Positions 1 through 10,225 of a stretch of DNA of 64,000 nt are shown here, in pieces. This DNA is from Dromiciops gliroides. Taxonomy: Eukaryota; Chordata; Mammalia; Microbiotheria; Microbiotheriidae. The DNA lies in contig NC_057861.1 in the NCBI RefSeq assembly GCF_019393635.1, positions 742,998,732 to 743,062,731 of the forward strand, in the 5' to 3' direction. The position numbers were made by a program, and so were the translations under genes. Each line of letters starts with the position of its first letter. Within the stretch, counting starts at the first letter, position 1. The notes beneath the pieces are model-generated. The model searched no databases. It was not told the DNA's origin and saw only the letters and a program-made list of their open reading frames with translations.

Positions 1-96
1 CAGCCCTCCCTCACTTAAATCCAATTCAGTGCAAGTGATGACATCACCTCCCCATGTCATGGTCCTCTTCAAGAATGAAGGACAAACAACGACAAG
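1..96 (+). mobile_element. 3' part of an RTE-tailed CORE-SINE, cut by the window edge
   Basis: This matches the 3' half of the complete SINE at 10361-10666: the stretch from CAGCCCTCCCTCACTTAAAT to the GGACAAACAAC tail. Bases 61-84 are identical to 29437-29460, the 3' end of an RTE-like LINE, which suggests that LINE mobilised it. The head lies outside the window. Confidence 0.8.
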
Positions 97-109
97 CAGG
101 AAGCATTAT

Positions 110-240
110 ATTATGTATGAATATATAATATTAAGCTTAGGTAATTGCTATATTAACATAATTACTATATAATAATATATTTATATTAATACACAATGTT
201 AAGCTTGGGTACTTAATAAAAGGTTGTTGAACTAAATCGT
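110..240. repeat. AT-rich low-complexity stretch
   Basis: Mostly TA-rich sequence with scattered ATATAATA and TTAATA units. No gene or recognisable element. Confidence 0.5.
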
Positions 241-407
241 TGAGTGGGAAACATGCCAGAATGAGCCAGTCCCATCTTGATGAAGTAATTGAAGAGCTCT
301 TTATTAGTTCCAGCTGTACCTCTACAGAGGCAGGAGGAAACCTCAAAGCATCACTGAGGACAAAGCTTTGCCTAAGACGTGAGAAGTCCATGGGATTTTA
401 TGGTTTC

Positions 408-408
<1 letters not shown>

Positions 409-448
<40 letters not shown>

Positions 449-453
449 CCCCC
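409..453. repeat. Poly-C tract (39 uninterrupted C, then GCCCCC)
   Basis: Positions 409-447 are all C. The minus strand is therefore a long G-run. The proline-rich frame across it is an artefact of this tract. Confidence 0.95.
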
Positions 454-505
454 TTCCTGTTTTCTTTGTTCAGGAGTGGCTTCTTTCTCTTTCCCCCTTG
501 CTCTT

Positions 506-576
506 TGGTTTGAACTCAGGTCTTCCTGACTTCAGATTCAGTGCTTTATCCATTACCCCATCTAGCCTTCATCAAT
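506..576 (-). mobile_element. Fragment of the short marsupial CORE-SINE
   Basis: Antisense match to the SINE head: TTTGAACTCAGGTCTTCCTG, then GCTTTATCCATTACCCCATC. Both ends are eroded. Confidence 0.65.
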
Positions 577-1125
577 CTGTGCCCCATCTATTTAATGGGG
601 CTCCCAGGAGGAAGAGGTAAGTTCCATCAGAGTAACAGCACAGAAAGTGGGAGAATTTTGGAATGTGTGGCTGAATTGGGAAAATGAGCTTTTAAATGGT
701 GAAGTGAACATTTCCCAGTCCCATCTGGCCTCATCCTTTGAGGGGGCAGCAACCCCCCAAACAGGATACAGATAAACCAGACTTTTCTTCAAATATGGAG
801 GGCACCATGCCATTCTTGTAGCTTTAAGAAGAAGATGGTTGGCAGCCACAGGTCAGAGAGAAGGCAGCACCTTTGGGCACATGGGTCCTCTCACCAGGAA
901 CCATGCGTATAGTAGCAGGGGTATAGGGGTTGGGAGAGGGGTGCTGTCGGCTTCAGCAGAGCTGCCACTCATATTTTGCAGTACTTGTACTCTGAATGCT
1001 CGGATTTGGGAGGGGAAGAGTTAAGAGTCCAGCCCCATCCTCTTTCTATGAGTGTGTGTATGATGGGATTATCAGGGCTTTGTATTAAAAGGTTAAGAGA
1101 TGATCCTTGGCATAGAGATTGTTTA
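577..1125. other. Unassigned sequence without a gene
   Basis: No recognisable repeat, splice-bounded exon or RNA gene. The short open frames here have no family I recognise. Confidence 0.4.
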
Positions 1126-1129
1126 ATGA

Positions 1130-1560
1130 ACCAATCAATACATTTATTAAGCACCTACTATGTTCCAGGCACTGTACGAAGTGCAGGGAATACAAAGACA
1201 TAAAGGAGACAGTCTGCTTTGGAGAAACTTAAATTCAATCCAGGAAGACAACATGCACACCTATAGGAATGTAAAGGAGATGGATAAAGTGGTTGTGGAG
1301 GTTGGAGGGGGAGATGGGAGGAGGGGAGCGGAAACACTTCCTACAGAAGGTGGTGCTTGAATAGAGTCTTGAAGGAAGTGAATGATTCTACTGGGCAGAA
1401 GGAAGCAGGGAGAGTGTTGGGTAAGGGGACAACCAGTGCAAGGGTAGGGAGACAGAAGAAGGGGTGATGTTGTATAAGGGGCAGTAGGAAGTCCAGCTTA
1501 GCTCAATGGGGCAGCTGGGTAACAGGAGGAAGGTAGAAGTGTCCTGAAGGAGGAGCAGCA
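1130..1560 (+). repeat. Old interspersed repeat of the ATTTATTAAGCACCTACTAT type
   Basis: Begins with the common motif CATTTATTAAGCACCTACTA and CCAGGCACTGT, then the purine-rich body also seen at 14155-15190 and 17360-17885. Many copies occur here. I cannot name the family with certainty (an ancient LINE-derived repeat is likely). Confidence 0.6.
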
Positions 1561-1734
1561 CCTCTGTTCTCCTCCCCATTCTCCACCCCAGCCCCACCCC
1601 CCGGAGTTTGAGGGCTTCTTGCTATAACCAGTGTGGTGCAGTAAGAAGATGGATTCCCAGCTTCAGAAGGTACCGGACCTGGGACACAAAGCTCTCCTCT
1701 CTGGTCTCTAGGCTCCTCATCTCCCAAATGATAG

Positions 1735-1805
1735 AGTGTATCATCCTTGCAAGTAGGGATTGTTTCAATTATTCTATTTGTGTCCCACAGTGCTTGGCCC
1801 ATGTG
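1735..1805 (+). mobile_element. L2 3' end fragment
   Basis: Resembles the L2 tail (GCAAGTAGGGATTG...TTTGTGTCCCACAGTGCTTG), the 'agggactgt...cccagtgcctggc' motif of that family. Confidence 0.5.
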
Positions 1806-1909
1806 GACCTCAGTTTACTCAGTATGATAAGGGTCTTTCTCTGGAGGTGGATCCCATCTTCCTTCATGGGTCTTTTGTAGTTGATTTGAGTATTTCTAAT
1901 ACAATAACT

Positions 1910-1990
1910 TGGCCATTCACAGTTGTTCTTCAAACAATATTGCTGTTATTGTATACAACGTTCTTTTGGTTCAGCTCAACTGATAATCAT
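1910..1990 (-). mobile_element. L1 3' region fragment
   Basis: Matches 22477-22550 in the better-preserved L1 copy (CACAGTTG...TTGCTGTTA...GTTCAGCTCA). Same orientation, heavily diverged. Confidence 0.55.
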
Positions 1991-2009
1991 TTTTTGTTTC
2001 CCCTTTGTT

Positions 2010-2225
2010 TTTAGTTTATTTACTTTTTTATTCCCCCCCCCACTTACATGCAAAAATAACTTTTAACATTCATTTTTAAAACTTTGATTTTTCAATTCTC
2101 TCCCTTTCTCCCTCTCTATCCCCCTCATTGAGAAGGCAAGCAATTCAATATAGGTTATACATGTGCAGTCATGCAAAACACATTTCCATATTAGTCATTC
2201 AACTTACAGTCTTAAACCATTGCCC
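2010..2225 (-). mobile_element. L1 3' tail fragment
   Basis: Matches the L1 tail at 22129-22290: pyrimidine-rich CTCCCTTTCTCCCTCTC, then GCAAGCAATTCAATATAGGT and ATTAGTCAT. It lies in the wrong order relative to 1910-1990 to be the same insertion, so it is a separate fragment. Confidence 0.6.
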
Positions 2226-2350
2226 AGGGTGCTGAAAGATTAAAAGGCTTGTCCAACATTACAGTCAGTATGTGCCAGAGGCAGGGACTTGAACCCAGGT
2301 CTTCCTGATTACAGCCCTTCTCTTTATCCACCAAAGCACCTGGCTTTTCA
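2226..2350 (-). mobile_element. MIR
   Basis: Antisense MIR core and head: AGGCTTGTCCAACATTACAG, then GACTTGAACCCAGGTCTTCC. Confidence 0.65.
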
Positions 2351-2725
2351 CTGAGGTATGGGACTTTTGAAATCTTAAACATTTAAATGAATGTCAGACA
2401 TTATTATTGTTGATTATTCCTTTTTAATTGAATCCATCATTAATGTGGAGAACTTAGAATTTTCAGCTGGGTTGTGTTGGCAGTCATGTACAAAGGCAAT
2501 CTACTTAAAGGGGTTGTGTCTGCCTTCCTGGAGTGGGGGCTCTTTGCAGTCCATTGACCAGAAGTGTATCCAACTGGGGATGGGGGTGGGTGTGGGTGGG
2601 TAGAAAACTTCACCTTGAAATTGAGTGGATTCCTGAGGAAGATTATCAATACCATAGCTAATATATTCATGGGGAAGCAAGAGTTAATTGTATTGAAAAA
2701 AAACCCAAACAACCAACATCCTGAA

Positions 2726-2880
2726 AGCCCCAGTTAGCCTTTCTTTCTCCAGGCCAAACAATTTTAGTTTCTCTAACCTTTTAACACACTATCATTGCTC
2801 TCTTCTAGAGCCTCTCCCAACTGCTCAACATTCCTCTAAAGACATCCCCAGTTCGGACAAAGCTGTCTTAAGGTATAGTG
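2726..2880 (-). mobile_element. L3/CR1 fragment
   Basis: Reads like antisense CR1/L3 3' sequence (CCAGGCCAAACAATTTTAGT...CTAACCTTTTAACAC). The same segment is clearer at 48880-48990. Confidence 0.5.
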
Positions 2881-3248
2881 GAGAGTCTGGTCAGAGAAGG
2901 ATTAGAAAGGGTGAAAATGAGGCAGGGCAGGCCCTTCTGTTAAGAGTAGGAGAAAGAATTGATCTTCTTAGTCATCTTTGCTCAAGGCACCAGGCCAGTA
3001 AAGCTGCCTGGCTCTCCCCAGGAAGGATGGGAAGGATGCATCCTTATCACTGAGCCCCCGGCCATATCTCAGAATTAAGCACTTTCACAATTTGTTGCTT
3101 GCTCAGATACTTTGTTTTGCCTTTAGGCCAGCACATGGGGTGGTTGAAATAGATACTATCTGTGTGTCCCCAGGGCAAGTCACTCTCTGAGAATAATTTT
3201 TCTTATCTGTAAAATGGGCCTAATCGTAGAGAGAGAGGCACTGAAGTA

Positions 3249-4305
3249 CAGGCATATCTTGGAGATAATTAGGGTTAGGTTTCAGACCACCCAATAAAGC
3301 GAACATTATAAAAGAGACACACATTTTTTGGTTTCCTAGTGCATGTTTGCTTTATACTCTAGTCTATTCAGTGTGTAATAGCATTATGTCTAAAAAAATA
3401 ATGTACATAACCTAATTAAAAATACTTTATTGCTAAAAAAATTTGCAAACCATCACCTGAGCCTTCATCGAGTCATAATCTTTTTGCTGGTAGAGGGTTT
3501 TCCCTTGATGTTGATGGCTGTTGGCTGAGTGGGCTGGTTCAAGGTTGGGGTATCTGTGGCAATTACTTAAAATAAGATAATAATGATGTTTACAGGATTG
3601 ACTGACTCTTCCTTTTACTCAAACACTTATAGGCCTTGTAGGATTATTAATTGGCCTAATTTCAATATCCTGTCTCAGAGAATAAGGAGATCCATAGAGA
3701 GCAATCAGAACAGCATTGATTAATTAAGTTTGTCATCTTATATGGGTGCCTCAAAACAATTATCATAGTGATATCAAAGATCACTGATCATAGTCACCAT
3801 GACAGATATAATTATGTTGAAAAAGTTTGAAATATTGTGAGAATTACCAAAATATGACACAGAGACACATATGCTATTGGAAAAATGGTACCAAGAGACT
3901 TGTTCTAGGCAGAGTTGCCACATTCAATTTGTAACAAATGAAATATCTGCAAAGCCCAATGAAGTGAAATACAATAAAATGTATGTTGTTCCTTCATTCT
4001 TGAAGAGGACCAAGACATTGGGGTAATGTCATGACTTGCATTGAATTGAATTTAAGGGGGGAAGAGCTATGCAAGGTCACCAACTTCACTCTTTCTTCCA
4101 GAGCCATCTGGGTCCAGTGGCAAGATATACATCAAGACAACTGGAAATGGCCCTGGATGTTTGAGGCAATTGTGGTTAAGTGACTTGCCCAGGGTCACAC
4201 AGTAGTAAGTATCTGAGGTGAGAATTGAACTTAGGTCCTTTTGACTCTAGGGCCAGTGTTTTATCCACTGGGCTACCTAGCTGCCCCTAAAATGAGGTAT
4301 ACCTA
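3249..4305. mobile_element. Internally deleted Tigger1-like (pogo/Tc1-mariner) DNA transposon
   Basis: Starts CAGGCATATCTTGGAGATAA and ends GAGGTATACCTA with imperfect terminal inverted repeats, flanked by TA at 3247-3248 and 4306-4307, the duplication expected of Tc1/mariner elements. About 750 bp of transposon remains after removing the nested SINE at 3982-4287, far less than an autonomous Tigger. The interior is a deletion derivative with no transposase frame. The likely deletion joint is near GACTCTTCCTTT at about 3606-3620. The assignment rests on recalled resemblance to the Tigger1 consensus, which is strong along the whole length. Confidence 0.85.
3982..4287 (-). mobile_element. RTE-tailed CORE-SINE nested in the Tigger1-like element
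   Basis: Near full length antisense copy, from the TTGTTCCTTCATTCTTGAAG tail to the GGCTACCTAGCTGCCCC head. TAAAATG at 3975-3981 and again at 4288-4294 is the target-site duplication, so the SINE arrived after the transposon. Confidence 0.9.
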
Positions 4306-4408
4306 TATGATGGAAAGAGCATCAATGATGGAATTAGTAGAAGTGGAGCCAATCAATCAAAGCAGTCAAATTAGTTGGGTTTCCATTCTGCTTATAACAT
4401 TTTCTACT

Positions 4409-4544
4409 GGAGCAGCCAGATGGCGCAGTGGATAGAGCACCGGCCCTGGAGTCAGGAGTACCTGCGTTCAAATCTGGCCTCAGACACTTAATACTTAACT
4501 AGCTGTGTGACCCTGGGCAAGTCACTTAACCCCAATTGCCTCAC
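4409..4544 (+). mobile_element. Short CORE-SINE, CCAATTGCCTCAC subtype
   Basis: tRNA-like head with Pol III A-box TGGCGCAGTGG and B-box-like GCGTTCAAATC, MIR-like core CTGTGTGACCCTGGGCAAGT, and end CCCCAATTGCCTCAC. It has no clean A tail; the flanks share an imperfect ACATTT(T)CTACT. Confidence 0.9.
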
Positions 4545-4665
4545 TACATTTACTACCTAGGTTACCTTGAATGAGTCATTTAACTTTTTTGAGATTCAGT
4601 TTCTTCATCTGTAAAATGAGATTGGATCAGTCTCTGATCCCCTTTCAAGTTCTTAATCTATGATC
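4545..4665 (+). mobile_element. MIR 3' part
   Basis: GAGTCATTTAACTTTTTTGA, then TTCTTCATCTGTAAAATGAG: the standard MIR 3' half. Confidence 0.7.
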
Positions 4666-4784
4666 TTAAAATTAATTGTAAAAACAATTTTAAAAAAGAA
4701 AAAATTAATTGTACCTCCTTTGCAGAGTTGTTGTAAAGATCAAAAAGCCCCATGTAAATGCCAGCAATTATTATTGTCATAATC

Positions 4785-4905
4785 AACAAGCATTTATTAA
4801 GCACCTATTATATAGACACTGTGCTAAGGAATGGGGATATGAAAAAAAGGCAAAAACAGTCTCTGACTTTAAGTAGTTCACAGTCTATGGGGGGGGGAAA
4901 GCCCA
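4785..4905 (+). repeat. Repeat of the ATTTATTAAGCACCTACTAT type
   Basis: AGCATTTATTAAGCACCTAT, then CACTGTGCTAAGG and CAGTCTCTGACTTTAAGTAG. Short 5' portion only. Confidence 0.65.
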
Positions 4906-4967
4906 CGTTCTAATGATTATTAATTAGTAATATGTATGTTAATATATATTAAGAACCACTGTGACTG

Positions 4968-4982
4968 CAGGGGTTCTTAATC

Positions 4983-5031
<49 letters not shown>

Positions 5032-5170
5032 AGGAACCTTCATATAGTCAGGGAAAACCTATGGACGCCATAATAGATTATATCACACAGTATTACTGAG
5101 GAAGTCACATTTACTGAAATGCATTTCAAATCCTAATACAAGTTCAAGGAAACTAGGGTAAGAATCCCTG
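4968..5170. mobile_element. hAT-type MITE containing a (GT)n microsatellite
   Basis: Ends are inverted repeats: CAGGGGTTCTTA at the left, TAAGAATCCCTG at the right. A (GT)22 tract at 4985-5029 sits just inside the left end. The 8-bp flanks do not match, so the target duplication has decayed. Related copies lie at 6000-6135, 47635-47770 and 57516-57713. Confidence 0.65.
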
Positions 5171-5334
5171 TATTTGTATCATTAAACTTGGCATCATGCA
5201 AGGCATCATAAGTAGGAAGCCTTGCTAAACAAAGGGCATTGAACTCTATGGGTTACACCAAGGTGACCATTTTTATCAAAAGGGGACAGCTTTGCTAAAG
5301 CTACCAGAAGAGAAAATGAAGCAATGAGTTCCAT

Positions 5335-5460
5335 CCCGTATTACCTATGGCACCTTGGGCAAATCACTTCAATTCTCTGTGCCTCAATTTCCTTATGTCT
5401 AAAATAAGTGTTGGATTTGATAGCCTCAAGAATTCTCTTACTGCTCTAAGTCAGGGTATA
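5335..5460 (+). mobile_element. MIR
   Basis: CACCTTGGGCAAATCACTTC, then CTGTGCCTCAATTTCCTTAT: MIR core and 3' half. Confidence 0.75.
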
Positions 5461-5559
5461 TGTGTGAAGATGGATGAAATATGGAATGGAGAAATACAAA
5501 CATTTGACTCTGCATTTGTGCTTCAGGATGGAGGTGATATAGGCATCTCTTAAAGCATA

Positions 5560-5995
5560 GAGTAAAGTGAACTCAGCCAATTTAATGTGACCTGCCTCCT
5601 TCTTACTCCCAAGTTCTTGCTTTTCAAAGCAAAGAAAAAGCCAAAATGTTTTCTTGACATAGATGGGAGAGCCAGAGAGAATGTTTAACGGATGCCTGAG
5701 GATTTAGACCCATCGCCCTCATTCCTGCTAAAAGGAGATCTGTTCCTTGGAATTTTCCTCTGCTAAGCTTTATGTCAAGTCAAAAGAAACCATGGCAGCT
5801 ATAGCCAGCATGCAGTGGCTGCTGTACGGTCCTCAGCTATTTCTGGAATGAAAATAATGTTCAGTCCATAGCTTTGTTGCAGCAGACATTGGCAGGGGCC
5901 AGTGCTCCCCTGATTTCCAAATATCCCTACCCTTTAGGCATTACAGGATCATAGATCAAGATGTCAGGGGGATTGTGAACATGGATGGGAAAGAA
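5560..5995. other. Repeat-free block, possible conserved noncoding element
   Basis: About 430 bp without recognisable repeats, flanked by MIR and hAT debris. No open frame of note. Conservation is an inference from the absence of repeats only. Confidence 0.35.
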
Positions 5996-5999
5996 ATGA

Positions 6000-6135
6000 C
6001 ATCTTTATTTTCATGAATTTTTGGTTTCCTTTGTAATCTTTTGTGCTTTATTTTATGTACTTAAAACATTGTTTGAGAAGGGGTCCATGGGCATCACCAG
6101 ACCATCAAAGGGGTCTCTGGTTAAGAATCTATGCC
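6000..6135. mobile_element. hAT-type MITE fragment
   Basis: AAGGGGTCCATGGGCATCAC and TCTCTGGTTAAGAATCTATG resemble the inner and terminal parts of the MITE at 57516-57713. Confidence 0.5.
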
Positions 6136-6384
6136 TTAGAGCTTAAAGAAACCTTGGAGACCATGTAGCCCAACCCCTGCTAGGTTGGCCCATGGGTGAC
6201 AGATACACAATGCATCTTCCAGTCTTGTAGTCTTTCCAACTCAGCAGCAGTAAAGGGAGCATTTTCAGGGAGCTGCCTCCTAACTTTAAGGAATGTGAAG
6301 TACCATATTTATTCAGAGTTCCTCTCATACTCTTTCCCCCTTCTCTACTGATAGAGCAAATGGTACCTCCTCCCCTTCCCTGAT

Positions 6385-6560
6385 ACTGTAGAGATTATGG
6401 ATTTAGGATGGAAAAGGCCCTTAGAGACTAGTCCAACCCTCTCCTCCCAATGAGAGGCTAAGTGACACCCCCTTCTTTTACCCAAGATCACACAACTAAG
6501 AAGCATCAGAGGTGAGATTCGAATCCAGGTCTTTCTGACCACTTGTCCAGCTGTAGAAAC
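6385..6560 (-). mobile_element. MIR
   Basis: Antisense MIR: AGTCCAACCCTCTCCTCCCA, AAGTGACACCCCCTTCTTTT, then GATTCGAATCCAGGTCTTTC. Confidence 0.75.
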
Positions 6561-6589
6561 ACAATATTAAGTTGCCTGTGAGGGAATTC

Positions 6590-6735
6590 AGAATTGTAGG
6601 ATAAGTTCGGCGAAGTTGCCTGAGCCACATAGAAGCTAAGTGACTTGCCCAGGGGTCTCTAGCTGGTAGAGATCAGAGACAATATCTGAGCCCAGGTCAT
6701 CAGGACTCCAAGACTAGCATGCAATCCCTGCCCTC
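6590..6735 (-). mobile_element. MIR fragment
   Basis: AGCTAAGTGACTTGCCCAGG and CTGAGCCCAGGTCATCAGGA are antisense MIR core and head. Confidence 0.6.
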
Positions 6736-6892
6736 CCATCCTTTGATTCTGTTCAGTGGATACTCACTTCGAAGACAGATGGGAGGAACATTTTGAACAG
6801 GATGATCTAGTCTGAGGTGGAAGACCCAGAAAGTTTGATTCAGTAAATTTCCAAGAAATAGCAGCAGCATGGACTAGTGGTTAAGGTGCCAA

Positions 6893-7125
6893 GTCCACTG
6901 AGGTGGCCCAGTGGATAGCATATTGGCCTTGGAGTCAGGAAGACCAGAGTTCAAATCCTGTCTCAGACACTTTCTACCTGTGTCATCTTGGACAAATCAC
7001 AACCTCTCACAGCTTCAGTCCCTTACCTGTAAAATAGCATCTGGCTCCCAGGATGGTTGTGAGGCTCAGTTGAAGTGATATATGCAGAATGCTTTTGCAA
7101 ACTATAAAGTGCTTTGAACTATTCT
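6893..7125 (+). mobile_element. Long CORE-SINE (MIR-like 3' end)
   Basis: Head GAGGTGGCCCAGTGGATAGC, B-box-like GAGTTCAAATC, then a MIR-type 3' half ending GCAAACTATAAAGTGCTTTG. Unlike the short SINE, it keeps the L2-like 3' end. Confidence 0.8.
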
Positions 7126-7282
7126 TTTTGTTGGTGATCTCTTGTTGGAGATCATAACTGCTCTATAGTTTAGTACACAATCTTCAAGAGCTGCCATGGT
7201 GATAAAAAATCCATGCTCCTGCAGCCAACTTGGTGAAAAGCCCTTCCAAAGTCAGTTAAGCTGGTCCTAGGATGGTAGAAGA

Positions 7283-7390
7283 ATGAATCAATGAAAAAGC
7301 ATTTGGTAAACGTTTACTACATGCCAAGTTCTGGGGCTACAAATACAAAAGCAGTTAGGCCTTGCTCTCCAAGAATTCAGATTCTAATAG
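7283..7390 (+). repeat. Repeat of the ATTTATTAAGCACCTACTAT type
   Basis: AAAAGCATTTGGTAAACGTT, CTACATGCCAAGTTCTGGGG and TCCAAGAATTCAGATTCTAA. Diverged 5' portion. Confidence 0.55.
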
Positions 7391-7579
7391 GCAAAGGGCA
7401 GTAAACAGAGGGGAAAGGCAAATGGGGAGGGTGTCCTGATCACCAAACAATGGAGTTCCTTACCACGACAGGTGTCCTTGGAATTGCAAGGGAGACAACC
7501 ATGTAGGGGGCTTCCTTGATGGCATTTCCAGTTCTGTTTTGGGCTGCTCCGTTCTTACTGCACATTGCAGAAAGCACTG

Positions 7580-7692
7580 CTCTCTATAGGTCTGGGATTC
7601 TTGTGTTTGTCTTTAAGCCCTCCAGGGCGAAGCATAACAGCTTGTACATGGTAGGTGCTTAATAAATGTTGGTAGAATTGAATTGAAACAAA
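7580..7692 (+). mobile_element. L2 3' end
   Basis: Ends TGGTAGGTGCTTAATAAATG then TTGGTAGAATTGAA, the typical L2 terminus. Confidence 0.7.
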
Positions 7693-7799
7693 TACCAGGT
7701 GAGAGGAACTGAAAGGGACCATGAAAAAACCAGAGCTTTTTACTAGAAATACTTCAACTTTCTCCCGTAGATCATCCCCATAGGCATTGCCCACCAAAT

Positions 7800-8080
7800 T
7801 CAGCTTGACAAACCCTGCCGGGAAAGGGAATGAAGGAAATAATTTCTGCGTGGTTTATGCTGCTACAAATCAGCATCCTCTCTCATTAGGTGAAATTTCA
7901 AACGCCAGAAATGAATTATTTCTGCCTCCCTTCCTTAGTCTCCATCAGAGGCAAGTGCTATAATCTCTGCTGCTTTTTATTACCCCATAGATAAGAACTA
8001 GTAATAGAAATGTCTGTTCTGACAAGTCACTGAGCTTGCCTTTTAAATATTGCATGATAGCAAAAGAGGAAGGAGTTAAG
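7800..8080. other. Repeat-free block, possible conserved noncoding element
   Basis: About 280 bp lacking repeats, with AT-rich motifs such as GAAATGAATTATTTC (a near palindrome) and TTTTAAATATTGCATG. No gene seen. Confidence 0.4.
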
Positions 8081-8162
8081 AAATCTATTGGCTGATGATG
8101 CCTCCAGAGAAGTCACTTCTCAGTGCTTGATGGGAGAGTTCATTGGTTGTCTTTTGAGAGAC

Positions 8163-8250
8163 AACCCCCCCCCCCAAAAAAAAAAGACCCAAACCAAAAT
8201 GACAATGACAACCACCACCCACCACCCACCAACCACCACCAACAGCCACT
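8163..8250. repeat. Low-complexity C/A tract
   Basis: C-run then A-run (CCCCAAAAAAAAAAG), followed by (ACC)-rich sequence. Open frames across it are meaningless. Confidence 0.85.
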
Positions 8251-8419
8251 TCAACAAACAACACCATGGGAATATTTTATGCCCAGAACATGTTAACTAG
8301 GTAAATGCAAATGGGGGAGGGTGTAATAAACACCTGACTAAGGAGGTCCTAACAGGTATCCTTGGAATTGCAAAAGTTATCTCGTTAGATTGTCTCTAAT
8401 TTTCCTTGTCTGTCTTCTT

Positions 8420-8565
8420 TGTACATTATTGTTTGCATGTTGTCTCACCCTTTAGACTGAGATCCCTGAGGGCTGGGGCTGTCTTTTACCGTTTTTTGTA
8501 TCTCCAAATACTTAGCATTGTGCCTGGTACATAGTAGGCACTTAATAAATGCTTGTTGACTTGAT
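8420..8565 (+). mobile_element. L2 3' end
   Basis: GGGCTGGGGCTGTCTTTTAC, then GTGCCTGGTACATAGTAGGC and the AATAAATGCTTGTTGACTTG terminus. Confidence 0.85.
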
Positions 8566-8604
8566 TTGAGACATGGGTGATGACACGTTAGTGTTGCTTC
8601 TTAG

Positions 8605-8690
8605 GACATCTCTGTGCTTTGTTTCTGTATCTCCACCATCCAACATGGTGCTTGGTGAATAACAGGAGCTTAATAAATGCTTGTTGGTTC
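8605..8690 (+). mobile_element. Second L2 3' end
   Basis: TCTGTATCTCCACCATCCAA, ATGGTGCTTGGTGAATAACA and AATAAATGCTTGTTGG. A separate insertion just downstream of the first. Confidence 0.7.
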
Positions 8691-8840
8691 TGAGAATCAC
8701 TTCAAATACTTTCCATCTAAATTACCTCATATATGAATGTTGTACTTTTAAGGCTCATTGAACATAATAATGTAATGGGGATGTTCTTAGGAGGAAAACA
8801 CCGAAGAACTTTGGGAAGCTTCTTCCTGATTTGTGCCAAC

Positions 8841-9032
8841 TTTTGTTGTTGTTGTGCTGTGTTGTTGGAGCCATGTCCAACTCTCTGTGACCCCCAAGTA
8901 GGGTTTTCTTGGCAAAGATACTGGAGTGGTTTGTCATTTCCTTCTTTAGCTTATTTTTTCAGATGAGGAAAATGAGGCAAAGAGGGTTAGGTGACTTGCC
9001 CAGGTCTTCCTGACTCTAGACCTGATGCTATA
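8841..9032 (-). mobile_element. CORE-SINE with a BovB-like (RTE) tail
   Basis: Antisense copy. The tail region GTCCAACTCTCTGTGACCCC, then GGGTTTTCTTGGCAAAGATA and CTGGAGTGGTTTGTCATTTC, resembles the BovB/Bov-tA tail. It is followed by the CORE (GGTGACTTGCCCAGG). A plus-strand relative is at 55629-55883. Confidence 0.75.
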
Positions 9033-9404
9033 TTTTCTTCATATGTATGTATGCTCCATGTGCCAGCAAGGAATGACCAAACTTTTTTGTTCAGGAAGGA
9101 AAATGTTTTGAGGATCCAGTACATAGGACTGGAAACAATGAGAAAAGACCTTTAAAGAAAGTTCAGTCCTTTTTTTGCAGAGGTGGGGACTATGGATGTG
9201 AAATACTGTATGGAATATTAGTTATGTATTTTTCAATATGTGTGGTTGCTTTTGCCAAACCTTTTTTTAAACTTCCTTTTAAAAATTCTTTGTTATAAAG
9301 CTCTCTGGAAGAGAGTGAGTAGGGAGATACAATAGGAAATTGTGGGTTTTATTAAAACAAAAGATTTTAATAACATTAAAAAAAAATCTTTAACAACCTT
9401 GAAA
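9033..9404. other. Unassigned sequence without a gene
   Basis: AT-rich stretch with no recognised repeat or reading frame. Confidence 0.4.
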
Positions 9405-9790
9405 AAAAGTCAAAGAATCACAGAATTTCAATACTGAAAGGAACTTCTGAAGATGTCTAGTCTAACCTGTACCTTACTGAGCTCTCTTCCAAGAGACCCT
9501 TCCCCAACCCACCAGTCATCATCTAGCTTTTGTTTGAAGGCATCCAAAGAAGAAGCTTCTGTCCATTCCTCCCTGACCCAACTCTAACTTCAAGCCCTAG
9601 ACACATTTGGGCAAATCTAATTGTTGGGAAATATCTCCCTCCCCTTCTATGGAGCCTAAACTTTTTAAAAATTTCTGTCCAATGTCTTTAATTCCCATCT
9701 CTGGAGTCAAGCAGAATACTTTCATTGGTCTTCCACAGGGTACTTCTTCAAATAGCACATGACCATCCAACCATCATGCCCTGGGGGAGT
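9405..9790 (-). mobile_element. L3/CR1 LINE 3' part
   Basis: Antisense CR1-type 3' sequence: AATCACAGAATTTCAATACT, TGAAAGGAACTTCTGAAGAT, then TGAAGGCATCCAAAGAAGAA and GGGAAATATCTCCCTCCCCT. Confidence 0.7.
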
Positions 9791-10129
9791 TATCCATTCA
9801 CTTTTGGAACTCTCACCTTGGGCCGTGCTGTCCCAGTCAGTGAGTGAATGAACACATATGAACAAACACAACTCACATAGCTCACTAGGTCTAGTTGGCC
9901 CCTAACCAGGCCATGCTTCACTTCCCATCCAGTTGACCACTCAGTTATCTTCTTGATATCTACTGTATGCATAATCCATCTCCGCCATTCTACCTCTCAA
10001 TTTGAGGTCAACAGACTTCTTGTTGGAAAGAGCATGTGAATCAGCCACTGTATGGCTCCACTTACCAGCTATGTGACTTTTCATACCAAAACACCCCTCC
10101 ATGGCCACCACCCCTTTATATGTGTTGTC
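9791..10129. other. Unassigned sequence without a gene
   Basis: No repeat or exon recognised. Antisense frames of 60-65 codons here have no family I know. Confidence 0.35.
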
Positions 10130-10225
10130 GCCCCTCATTAGAGTGTAAGCTCCTTGAGGTCAGGGGCTGTCTCTTCTACTGTATCTCCAACACAGTATAG
10201 TGGTTGATATACTAAGTGCTTGTAG
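10130..10225 (+). mobile_element. L2 3' end
   Basis: GTAAGCTCCTTGAGGTCAGG, GGCTGTCTCTTCTACTGTAT and TACTAAGTGCTTG. Confidence 0.75.

Noticed and set aside
240..620. 126-codon frame with a proline run
   Set aside because: The run is the poly-C tract; the rest has no domain or splice context and overlaps a SINE fragment.
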